Part shown: in pieces, positions 1-5,240 of the stretch | Numbering within the stretch: the stretch's first letter is position 1 | Layout of the letters: each line of letters opens with the position of its first letter | NCBI GenBank assembly: GCA_943350065.1 | Contig: CALQZZ010000001.1 | Coordinates: 1-35,205, forward strand | Direction of reading: 5' to 3' | Origin: Candidatus Nomurabacteria bacterium | GTDB lineage: Bacteria > Patescibacteriota > Minisyncoccia > Phycocordibacterales > UBA9973 | DNA length: 35,205 nt | The notes under the pieces: model-generated | Database searches by the model: none | What the model was told of the DNA's origin: nothing | The model's input: only the letters and a program-made list of their open reading frames with translations | Program-made: the position numbers and the translations under genes

Positions 1-720
1 ATCTTTATAATTAAGATAATTTTTAAAATCAACCTCAATTTTTTTAAGGTAAATTTTAAAATTATTTGCTATAGCAACAGGTGATGGGATTGTATCCCAA
101 TTTTCATTATTATCATTTTCGCCATTTAGAATTTTAATATAATTAAAACTAAAAACAGCTAAATTAAATCCCTTTAATGCTTCAATTTGTTCTAAAAAAC
201 CACTTTTTAATAATTTCTTTACTTCTTCGTTGCTCAAAGTGAATTCTTTTATTTTATAGTTTAAATTTTCGTAAGGGCCTGAATTTACAGCCAACCAGAT
301 TAAAAAAATAAAATATACAACACAAATTAAAAAACCTAAAATTGGCATTCCTGTAATTTCTCCTTCAAAAGGGAAATATATTGGAAAAAAGTGGTAAACA
401 GTTAATCCAGAGAAAAATACTCCGATCAAGAATAATACCCAACCTTCAAAAGTACCAAATGTATCTAATTTTGAATTTAATCTGTTTATTCCTTCAATAT
501 CAAATTGATTACTAGTTTCTTGTTTTTTATACAATTCAAGAAATTTAGCTTCAGTTTTTACAAAACGAATAAAAGAATACGCTAATGCAAGGAGGACTAT
601 TATAAAAGCAGAGGAGTAAATAAAGTTATATTCTTTAGCCAAGTCAAACTTGAAAGAAATAAAGATTAAACAAGAAAGTAGAAGAAAATAAATTGATCTT
701 TTAATAATTAATTTTTTCAT
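1..720 (-). CDS. Partial polytopic membrane protein, C-terminus cut by window edge
   Basis: Reading the minus strand from an ATG at 720-718 gives 240 codons without a stop, running off position 1, so the protein is incomplete at its C-terminus. It begins MKKLIIKRSIYFLLLSC and has four hydrophobic stretches, at about residues 11-25, 32-54, 93-115 and 123-144. A polar region of about 95 residues with no further membrane segment follows. The pattern suggests a four-helix inner-membrane protein with a cytoplasmic tail. No family is recognised. It has the same orientation as the membrane protein at 868-1362, and both starts, like that of 1465-1824, are preceded by the same AAACTTAATAA box. No clear Shine-Dalgarno sequence is seen. 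The reading frame is well supported; the function is unknown. Confidence 0.7.
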   Translation of the reverse strand, partial: MKKLIIKRSIYFLLLSCLIFISFKFDLAKEYNFIYSSAFIIVLLALAYSFIRFVKTEAKFLELYKKQETSNQFDIEGINRLNSKLDTFGTFEGWVLFLIGVFFSGLTVYHFFPIYFPFEGEITGMPILGFLICVVYFIFLIWLAVNSGPYENLNYKIKEFTLSNEEVKKLLKSGFLEQIEALKGFNLAVFSFNYIKILNGENDNNENWDTIPSPVAIANNFKIYLKKIEVDFKNYLNYKD

Positions 721-857
721 TTTTTTATTAAGTTTTGGAGAACTTTTCAGCTCTGTAGTTTATATATCTACTAATAGGCTAACATACATAATTACAACTT
801 GTCAAGTATTAAATAGACAAAGAAAGAATGCTGGATTGGATTAGAAAATAAAATAAA

Positions 858-882
858 AACCCACAGACTAAGTCCATGGGTT
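858..882 (-). terminator. Rho-independent terminator of the 868-1362 gene
   Basis: On the minus strand AACCCATGGACT pairs with AGTCTGTGGGTT (two G-U pairs), and the hairpin is followed by TTTTTATTTTATTTT. The stem overlaps the last codons and the TAG stop of the gene. Confidence 0.75.
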
Positions 883-1362
883 GTTTGGGTCAAAATGTTT
901 TTGATTAAATTCGATAATCCTTTCACGTGAGATTTTTTTCTTTTCAAGAACTATTATTAGTTTAAATCTCAAAACAAACTCTGTAATTATTCTAGTAAAT
1001 GCAGCTATCATAAAAACAACAAAATCAAATATTTGAAATTTGTTTAAATCATAGAAACTTTTTCCACTTAAATACAATGCGACAAATGACCAGATGATTA
1101 AGGCTAGAAAAATTAATGCGGATACAAACCTAAAAACATTACTAGTTACCATATCACTATCTTTAAGTATAGAAAACAATTCAACTAAAAATGATGTACA
1201 AGATGCCATCACTGTTAAAAATAAAAACCAAAATATTGCCTCAGAAAAAGGACCAGTATTAAAGTACTCAGTTAGATTTACTGATAAGGAAAATGTTGAT
1301 GTTATCATCAATATAAACGAAAAAATTGATGAAATTAGGCGAAATGATTTTAAAGTCTTCAT
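868..1362 (-). CDS. Small four-helix membrane protein, function unknown
   Basis: This 164-residue protein has four hydrophobic segments, at about residues 8-28, 41-63, 79-99 and 112-134, and a charged C-terminal tail. No catalytic motif is visible and no family is recognised. It is the same general kind of protein as the membrane protein just downstream (1-720) and may share its regulation, since both starts follow an AAACTTAATAA box. A GAAC-N4-GTTC palindrome lies 17-28 nt upstream of the start. A strong terminator overlaps the stop codon, so the gene is probably monocistronic. The membrane topology is visible in the sequence; any role is unknown. Confidence 0.65.
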   Translation of the reverse strand: MKTLKSFRLISSIFSFILMITSTFSLSVNLTEYFNTGPFSEAIFWFLFLTVMASCTSFLVELFSILKDSDMVTSNVFRFVSALIFLALIIWSFVALYLSGKSFYDLNKFQIFDFVVFMIAAFTRIITEFVLRFKLIIVLEKKKISRERIIEFNQKHFDPNNPWT

Positions 1363-1377
1363 TTTATTAAGTTTTAA

Positions 1378-1390
1378 CGAACTATCGTTC
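1378..1390. promoter_or_regulatory. Possible operator, GAAC-N4-GTTC palindrome
   Basis: The sequence CGAACTATCGTTC contains the half-sites GAAC and GTTC separated by 4 nt, just upstream of the minus-strand membrane protein gene. The spacing matches the core of Gram-positive LexA boxes (CGAAC-N4-GTTCG), but the central bases do not fit the full consensus. A single site could be chance. Confidence 0.25.
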
Positions 1391-1436
1391 TGTTTATTCT
1401 TTTCTGAATTTACAACATATTTGTAATTTTTGCAAA

Positions 1437-1463
1437 TAAAAAAGAGCCTTTTGGCTCTTTTGT
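1437..1463 (-). terminator. Terminator of the 1465-1824 gene, probably bidirectional
   Basis: AAAGAGCC (1441-1448) and GGCTCTTT (1453-1460) form an 8-bp stem with a TTTT loop on the plus strand. On the minus strand the hairpin is followed by TTTTTTATTT directly after the stop codon at 1465-1467. Confidence 0.8.
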
Positions 1464-1464
1464 T

Positions 1465-1824
1465 TTAGTCATCAGAATCAATAATGATTATTTCTGAAAC
1501 TTCATTCACCGTCCTTAATGTGCATTGTACACGTGCATCACTATAAAAACTTTTACAAACCTGTGCTAAATCCGTCTGCAGTCTTCTTTTTATGTCTACA
1601 GTCCTTTCTTTTTTATCAAACAGGCAGTCGACATGTATAATAATTTCATCCTTTTCATCTGTAAATCTTGTCATAGCCTCCAATGGAAAATGGACTATTA
1701 TATCGTTGCGATGCAATTTTAATTCTGAAATTTTTTCAACAGCCTTAAGTAAGGCTTCTTTTAAATCAATTAAGCTGACTTCTGTCGTATGTTTAACTAA
1801 ACGAACTACGCTAATTTCTGGCAT
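1465..1824 (-). CDS. Possible tautomerase-fold (DUF1904-like) small protein
   Basis: This soluble protein of 119 residues begins MPEISVVRL. A proline directly after the start Met, a beta strand and then a long helix (about residues 18-36) is the layout of the tautomerase superfamily, including DUF1904, where Pro1 is the catalytic base after Met removal. A second strand-rich half (residues 60-115) ends in a run of Ile and Asp. The similarity is a judgement from the N-terminus and the predicted fold only; no other catalytic residue can be assigned. The gene is divergent from the TrmB gene at 1933 and shares its 108-bp upstream region, so joint control is possible. Confidence 0.5.
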   Translation of the reverse strand: MPEISVVRLVKHTTEVSLIDLKEALLKAVEKISELKLHRNDIIVHFPLEAMTRFTDEKDEIIIHVDCLFDKKERTVDIKRRLQTDLAQVCKSFYSDARVQCTLRTVNEVSEIIIIDSDD

Positions 1825-1897
1825 AATATAATTATTAAGTTTCTTTCTGTCTTAAAGATATCACAATAATCATAAAAATCAAATCGGGTGTTCTGTG

Positions 1898-1934
1898 TTT
1901 ATATTTATCAAAAATTTTAGTATACTTAAAGTAT
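1898..1934 (+). promoter_or_regulatory. Leaderless promoter and operator of the first TrmB gene
   Basis: The -10 box TATACT (1921-1926) stands 6 nt before the ATG at 1933, so transcription should start at or next to the A of the start codon. A weak -35 (TTTATA, 1898-1903) lies 17 bp upstream. ATACTT-A-AAGTAT (1922-1934) is a perfect palindrome covering the -10 box and the start codon, placed well for autorepression. Confidence 0.6.
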
Positions 1935-2682
1935 GATAGAAAAATTTCTCAAAGATATTGGTTTGTCAGAAAAAGAAGCTAGTGTGTATCTCGCATTACT
2001 CGCTGTAGAGTCGAGTAATGTTTCTGAACTCGCAACAAAGACTGGTATCAAACGCACGACAGTGTATCCAGTACTAGATGTGCTTATAAAAAAAGGACTC
2101 GTCAACGAAATGAAAAATGGTACGAAAGTAGAATATCAAGCAGAACAGCCAGAGCGACTTGAGACATACATCGAAGCTGAACGTATTAAATTAAATGAAC
2201 AACACAATTTATTAAAAGAAGTTATTCCTAGACTAAAAAGTATTTCTCGTGATACAGGTGAAAGACCAATTATCAAATACTACGAAGGAAGAGAAGGAAT
2301 TTTGGAATCTATAAAAGAATACTTGCACGACGCTAAGGAAAATGGAGAAATGTATTTAGTCTATCCAAAAGATTTACTTGATGAAACTTTTACAGAGACT
2401 GAAATGAAAACTGCAAAAAGCGATCGTTTGTCTAAAAAAATAACTACTCATTCTATTTACACATCTTCAAATGGAGAATTACTAAAAGATGAAAATTCAG
2501 ATCGTATACATTTAACTAATTCAAAAGACTATCCAATATTATGTGATTTAGCGGTAAAAGATGATCGTGTTCGAATACACACACTTGGTAAAAAGCTCTC
2601 TGCTATATACATAAAAAATAATGATTTAGCTGAAACATTACGCACCCTTATTAAACTGGCAATGAAAGGTTTACGTGAATAA
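1933..2682 (+). CDS. TrmB-family transcriptional regulator (first copy)
   Basis: The 249-residue protein has an N-terminal winged helix-turn-helix of the TrmB type (residues 1-75; GLSEKEASVYLALL, then TGIKRTTVYPVLDVLIKKGL). A helical linker follows at about 80-108, then a C-terminal effector-type domain (residues 112-249). TrmB proteins are DNA-binding regulators, in archaea often sugar-responsive; the ligand cannot be read here. The start is fixed by the leaderless promoter, and the palindrome over the -10 box suggests autoregulation. The gene stands alone between a divergent gene and a clear terminator. A paralogue of the same length and layout lies at 12889-13650. Confidence 0.85.
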   Translation: MIEKFLKDIGLSEKEASVYLALLAVESSNVSELATKTGIKRTTVYPVLDVLIKKGLVNEMKNGTKVEYQAEQPERLETYIEAERIKLNEQHNLLKEVIPRLKSISRDTGERPIIKYYEGREGILESIKEYLHDAKENGEMYLVYPKDLLDETFTETEMKTAKSDRLSKKITTHSIYTSSNGELLKDENSDRIHLTNSKDYPILCDLAVKDDRVRIHTLGKKLSAIYIKNNDLAETLRTLIKLAMKGLRE

Positions 2683-2694
2683 GATTTAAATAAT

Positions 2695-2735
2695 AAAAGG
2701 CCTGAAACATTGCGTTCAGACCTTTTCTTTTTTTT
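2695..2735 (+). terminator. Terminator of the first TrmB gene
   Basis: AAAAGG-C-CTGAA pairs with TTCAG-A-CCTTTT around a CATTGCG loop (one mismatch), followed by CTTTTTTTT. Confidence 0.85.
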
Positions 2736-2875
2736 GAGATTGCAACACGGCTTTGATTTCAATGTAATATACAAAGTAATCAATTTTTGTTGAGTTTGGA
2801 AAAAATTTCCATTTTTGCGTTTAAGTACTTAAACCAATAACTTTTATACGAAAGAGTCCTAAAAGGAGATAGGGG

Positions 2876-2911
2876 ATGGAATCTGATTCCTGCCCCTATC
2901 TGTTTAGTTAG
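2876..2911 (+). CDS. Possible 11-residue leader peptide
   Basis: An AGGAG Shine-Dalgarno sequence (2864-2868) stands 7 nt before an ATG that opens MESDSCPYLFS and then TAG. Both the start and the Shine-Dalgarno sequence are partly locked in the strong 2867-2901 hairpin, as in some translational attenuators. No plus-strand gene follows before the terminator at 3071. This may be a fortuitous ORF in a structured RNA. Confidence 0.2.
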   Translation: MESDSCPYLFS

Positions 2912-3070
2912 CGATCGCCCATAGTTACAAAGTTTTAAGGTTAGACACAAGAAACTAGATTTTGCTTTTGCTTGGTCTTACCCAAAGCATTTACAATCGA
3001 TAAGACATTTTTCTTTTTAAAAGCAACTTGTCTTCCTTTCTTAACTTACCGTTTTTCGCGGTTGCAACTT

Positions 3071-3109
3071 CGATGATTAACAGTCATTCATCGTTTTTAT
3101 TGTTTTTTT
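3071..3109 (+). terminator. Plus-strand terminator of the 2736-3126 region
   Basis: CGATGA (3071-3076) pairs with TCATCG (3088-3093), followed by TTTTTATTGTTTTTTT. No plus-strand gene ends nearby, which implies a noncoding transcript upstream. Confidence 0.6.
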
Positions 3110-3132
3110 AATTAACACTATACTGAACCCTA

Positions 3133-3160
3133 AGTATAGCAAATAGAAAAGATTTGTCAA
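3133..3160 (-). promoter_or_regulatory. Strong minus-strand promoter with no evident gene
   Basis: On the minus strand TTGACA (plus 3160-3155), a 16-bp spacer and TGC-TATACT (-10 at plus 3138-3133) form a near-consensus extended promoter with a start near 3126. A perfect 16-bp AT palindrome (TATTAAATATTTAATA, 3175-3190) lies upstream of the -35. The transcript would enter the structured region below 3126. Confidence 0.65.
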
Positions 3161-3306
3161 GCGTCACTGACATGTATTAAATATTTAATATGAAATGACG
3201 TCAACTTTTTTGTTAAAATGTTAAGTGTAAAAAACAAATCTATATTTAAAATATGATTATTTTATAAGGTTATAATATAATTATAAAAAAGAAATGTTAA
3301 AAAGAC

Positions 3307-3335
3307 TTGACAAATAGATTCGAATCTGATAGACT
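3307..3335 (+). promoter_or_regulatory. Consensus promoter with operator in the spacer, for the RNA-dense unit
   Basis: TTGACA (3307-3312), a 17-bp spacer and TGA-TAGACT (-10 at 3330-3335) form a strong extended promoter, with a start near 3342. The spacer holds the perfect 12-bp palindrome AGATTCGAATCT (3317-3328). A repressor bound there would block RNA polymerase directly. An AT-rich tract upstream (3262-3300) may act as an UP element. Confidence 0.75.
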
Positions 3336-3459
3336 ATCCTCAGAGCCTTGATAAAGAAGTTTTACAAAGATATAGACGACATCGCGCACTCACTAATTTA
3401 AATACAGTGGAGCTAGCCCGAAAATGTTTATATTTTGCAAGTTTTCCTAAAAATTATGT

Positions 3460-3512
3460 TTTTAGGGGCTTGAAGAGTGGTTTCAAACAGACTATTCTTC
3501 TAACCTCTAAAA
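3460..3512 (+). promoter_or_regulatory. Folded leader element, copy 1
   Basis: TTTTAGGGG (3460-3468) pairs with CCTCTAAAA (3504-3512, one G-U), enclosing a hairpin of TTGAA/TTCAA (3470-3486). The same arrangement occurs at 4128-4177 with compensating base changes. Both copies end 10-11 nt before an ATG, which points to translational control. CCTAAAAA (3446-3453) could pair with TTTTTAGG instead and so disrupt the outer stem. Confidence 0.6.
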
Positions 3513-3523
3513 CCACAAAGAAT

Positions 3524-3688
3524 ATGAAAGCTAAAAAAACGTTAACATTGGAAGAAATAGCTAATGCTTTACTCGCAAAGAGTGGCTTTGGCTCAGATGG
3601 AACTCCTAAAAAGAGAAAATCTAGAGCACAAAGCTTCTTCGAAAGAAGAACGATTATTAGTACACCGATGGGAAACGGTATAAGGTAG
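3524..3688 (+). CDS. Small basic protein, unknown (first ORF of the RNA-dense unit)
   Basis: The predicted 54-residue protein has a helical N-terminal half (TLEEIANALLAKSG) and a basic C-terminal half rich in Lys and Arg (TPKKRKSRAQSFFERR). An upstream GTG at 3407 is in frame, but the ATG at 3524 is preferred because it follows the folded leader by 11 nt, as the next ORF's ATG follows its own leader copy. The basic tail suggests nucleic-acid binding, which is inference only. The gene sits inside the candidate large RNA and is followed directly by structured sequence. Confidence 0.45.
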   Translation: MKAKKTLTLEEIANALLAKSGFGSDGTPKKRKSRAQSFFERRTIISTPMGNGIR

Positions 3689-3970
3689 TGTTCTTTATAA
3701 AATATTTACCGGTAAGGGATAACATGATTGGTCGACCAGCAAGGCATTGCTACCACTAATCTGTTAATCCTAAATGAGGTATGATCACCTCGTTCTATGT
3801 TGACGGCCGAGTGAGGCCATCCATATGAACAAAAAGATTCAAGTTTTTGTACTACTTAACCTTTATTGGCTAACCTTTTGTGACAACTTCAGAAGTTTGA
3901 TCAACTGTATGTTACCCGAGACCGGAGGATTAAGGAACTTGTATGAATGGGGAGAGCTCCTTCATTTGTA

Positions 3971-4100
3971 GAATTACTACGCAGGGGCGCTTGCCGTGTG
4001 AACAAGTACAGAGAGTGAATCCTTAGTGGTCATCAATGATGGCACACGAAGGATTCACTTCTTTATCAAAATCTTGAACATTGTTCGAGATTTTGTAGAG
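3971..4100 (+). ncRNA. Structured RNA domain, copy 1
   Basis: In order the domain has: GAATTACTACGCAGGGG (3971-3987); the stem GTGAATCCTT/AAGGATTCAC (4015-4024 with 4049-4058); the motif CTTCTTTAT (4058-4066); and a 12-bp hairpin AAAATCTTGAAC/GTTCGAGATTTT with a 3-nt loop (4068-4094), then TAGAGA. CGTGTG (3995-4000) can pair with CACACG (4043-4048) to make a pseudoknot. The same order recurs at 4688-4799. Confidence 0.55.
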
Positions 4101-4127
4101 AATTGTTCTTTTTAAAACAAAATTACA

Positions 4128-4177
4128 TTTAGGGGTTTGAAAAGTATTTCAAATGGAATATTTTTCTAACCCTTAAA
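4128..4177 (+). promoter_or_regulatory. Folded leader element, copy 2
   Basis: TTTAGGGGTT (4128-4137) pairs with AACCCTTAAA (4168-4177, one G-U), and TTTGAAA/TTTCAAA (4136-4153) forms the inner hairpin with an AGTA loop. The single-stranded segment TTTTTCT before the 3' strand matches ATTCTTCT in copy 1. The element ends 10 nt before the ATG at 4188. Confidence 0.6.
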
Positions 4178-4187
4178 TTCTATAATT

Positions 4188-4460
4188 ATGAAAAAAATAA
4201 TGTGTATTGCGGTAATGGCTTTAGTATTTACTTCTTGTTCAAGAAATCAACATTTACGTTTTAAAAACGGAGTAGTTATTTCTGAAAATAGAGGGAGTGT
4301 CGATGTGTCGGTGTCAGTCGATACTAGTTTTGACGGTGTTGCTGATATAGAAGCTACAGTTATGGGTTTCAATAACACCAACAAAGACTACAAAAGGAAC
4401 GACACTGTATCAGTCGATGTGCGAACAAAGACTTCATACGCGGAGCCGGTGCTACATTGA
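4188..4460 (+). CDS. Small predicted lipoprotein (second ORF of the RNA-dense unit)
   Basis: The 90-residue protein opens MKKIMCIAVMALVFTSCSRN, a lipoprotein signal peptide with the lipobox FTSC and the modified Cys at residue 17. The mature part of about 74 residues is polar and strand-rich (GSVDVSVSVDTSFDG) with no recognised domain. After signal peptidase II cleavage it would be anchored in the membrane facing outward. It follows the second copy of the folded leader by 10 nt, which argues that the start is right and that this ORF and the one at 3524 are controlled together. The stop is TGA, rare in this window. The signal peptide is clear; the function is unknown. Confidence 0.6.
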   Translation: MKKIMCIAVMALVFTSCSRNQHLRFKNGVVISENRGSVDVSVSVDTSFDGVADIEATVMGFNNTNKDYKRNDTVSVDVRTKTSYAEPVLH

Positions 4461-4687
4461 GAAAGTGCACAAAGCAGACCATTGCTTAAGACTTATGATT
4501 AAGATCATAGGAATTTAAATGGCTTGGGAGACAGAAATGATAATCACTCTTCCAAAACGCCTAACAATCGTAGGTAAAAACGTCCTGAAAATGGGGACGT
4601 TAGTTAAAAATCCTGGGCGCACAGGTAAAGGAGTCAGGGGTGTACACTTTGGCGCGAGAGAAAACTCGTATAAAAATCATCGCAAGG
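4461..4687 (+). ncRNA. Structured intergenic RNA between the lipoprotein ORF and RNA domain copy 2
   Basis: No convincing gene lies here. Helices seen are CTTATGAT/ATCATAGG (4492-4511) with a TAAG loop, AACGTCC/GGACGTT (4579-4601), CCTG/CAGG (4612-4625) and CGAG/CTCG. An open frame at 4519-4725 overlaps these helices and is judged noncoding. Confidence 0.4.
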
Positions 4688-4799
4688 GAAGTAATCCGCA
4701 GTGGTCTTCTCAAGAGGGAATCTAAGAATGCTGGTATCAGCAAACTGAAGATTTCCTTCTTTATTAAGATTTTAAGTAATACTTGAAATTTTATAGAGA
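4688..4799 (+). ncRNA. Structured RNA domain, copy 2
   Basis: The order of copy 1 is repeated: GAAGTAATCCGCAGTGG (4688-4704, 13 of 17 identical); a stem GGGAATCT/AGATTTCC (4716-4723 with 4749-4756); CTTCTTTAT (4756-4764); and a 12-bp hairpin AAGATTTTAAGT/ACTTGAAATTTT with an AAT loop (4766-4792), then TAGAGA. CAGT (4699-4702) and ACTG (4744-4747) sit where the copy 1 pseudoknot strands sit. An inner hairpin TGCTG/CAGCA (4729-4742) fills the loop. Confidence 0.55.
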
Positions 4800-4839
4800 T
4801 AATAAATTTGTTCCTTAACTTAAAAAAATAAATAGAGAA

Positions 4840-5199
4840 ATGAAAAAAGAAACTAAAGAAAATGAAATGGTATTTCCAAACAAAGAAGTTAAAAATCTTT
4901 GGACAAATATTTATAAAGAAATAAAAAAAGCAGTCGATGAATCTGCTGACGTACCTACTCCATTAGAAAAAAGAGTACGGGAAGTTTTAAAAAAACATTT
5001 AGGAACTGAATTAATACGAACTGATGCAGGATATCAAAAATTCTTTAAGGATGCCCTACGATTTGCAATTAATATGGACACCGACAAAATACTTTATCGT
5101 ATAGAAGTAGGTCGTAATCACTATGGATCAAACAATCACTCTAAAGGCAAAATCACTGGTGAATTTATGCCCGAAGACAAAAAAGAAGAAGAGTATTAA
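4840..5199 (+). CDS. Conserved-looking hypothetical protein (third ORF of the RNA-dense unit)
   Basis: This charged, soluble protein has 119 residues, is mostly helical up to about residue 90, and has no signal peptide. Features include an N-terminal Lys/Glu-rich stretch, a central segment PTPLEKRVREVLKKHLG, and an acidic-basic tail ending DKKEEEY. No family is recognised. It follows RNA domain copy 2 by about 40 nt and has no copy of the folded leader or any clear Shine-Dalgarno sequence. It is the last gene before a terminator and is probably cotranscribed with the two preceding small ORFs. Codon use matches the rest of the window. Confidence 0.55.
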   Translation: MKKETKENEMVFPNKEVKNLWTNIYKEIKKAVDESADVPTPLEKRVREVLKKHLGTELIRTDAGYQKFFKDALRFAINMDTDKILYRIEVGRNHYGSNNHSKGKITGEFMPEDKKEEEY

Positions 5200-5207
5200 C
5201 CACTAAA

Positions 5208-5240
5208 CCCGAGCACTATGTGACTCGGGATTTTAATTTT
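5208..5240 (+). terminator. Terminator closing the RNA-dense unit
   Basis: CCCGAG (5208-5213) pairs with CTCGGG (5224-5229), extended inside by CAC/GTG, and is followed by ATTTTAATTTTTA. Confidence 0.8.

Larger units (their letters stand above)
2736..3126. ncRNA. Structured noncoding region, possible small RNA on either strand
   Basis: No convincing gene longer than a mini-ORF lies here. The stretch holds a perfect 16-bp palindrome GTTTAAGTACTTAAAC (2819-2834). It also holds a strong two-part hairpin, AGATAGGGG (2867-2875) with CCCCTATCT (2893-2901) enclosing GGAATC/GATTCC. Further on, nested pairing of AAAAGCAA with TTGCTTTT encloses GTCTTA/TAAGAC, and the stretch ends in a plus-strand terminator. 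A consensus promoter reads into it on the minus strand from about 3126. It could encode a plus-strand terminated RNA, a minus-strand RNA, or both. Hallmarks of tmRNA, RNase P RNA and SRP RNA were looked for and not seen. Confidence 0.4.
3342..4100 (+). ncRNA. Candidate large structured RNA with an embedded small ORF
   Basis: The segment runs from the predicted start to a 12-bp hairpin at 4068-4094. TTGATAAAGAAGT (3348-3360), at the very 5' end, is perfectly complementary over 13 nt to ACTTCTTTATCAA (4057-4069), which would close the whole molecule. Inside are the leader element, a 54-residue ORF, and a noncoding stretch of about 370 nt that looks richer in G+C than its surroundings. Its helices include TGGTCGACCA (3729-3738), AATGAGGT/ACCTCGTT (3773-3794), ACAAAAA/TTTTTGT (3829-3850) and GTGAATCCTT/AAGGATTCAC (4015-4058). 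No known RNA family is recognised. The layout resembles large ornate bacterial RNAs only in general terms. Confidence 0.45.

Noticed and set aside
1094..1426. Plus-strand open frame of 110 codons opposite the membrane protein gene
   Set aside because: The minus-strand reading gives four regular membrane segments and a terminator at its stop; the plus-strand product shows no such features.
2911..2918. GCGATCGC, the HIP1 palindrome of cyanobacteria
   Set aside because: I noticed no other copy; other features do not fit a cyanobacterium.
3317..3328. GATTCGAATC read as a tRNA T-arm
   Set aside because: It lies between -35 and -10 boxes and has no acceptor, D-arm or anticodon arm around it; no tRNA was found in the window.
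3366..3376. Resemblance of AAGATATAGAC to the S element of group I introns
   Set aside because: No matching R element or P7 helix upstream, and no interrupted gene.
3407..3523. Upstream GTG start that would extend the 54-residue ORF to 93 residues
   Set aside because: The extension would be encoded by the folded leader, which in the second copy lies outside the coding sequence at the same distance from the ATG.
4519..4725. A 68-codon open frame between the lipoprotein and the 119-residue protein
   Set aside because: It overlaps several RNA helices and RNA domain copy 2, has no leader element or ribosome site, and its product lacks protein-like character.
4725..4745. Similarity of GAATGCTGGTATCAG to a 23S rRNA segment
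   Set aside because: The likeness covers only about 15 nt; the flanks do not match and the segment is explained by the inner hairpin of RNA domain copy 2.
2736..4800. tmRNA, RNase P RNA or SRP RNA
   Set aside because: None of the hallmark segments was found on either strand: no tmRNA acceptor/T-arm pair with a tag ending in Ala-Leu-Ala-Ala, no RNase P conserved core, no SRP GGAAGGA-type loop.
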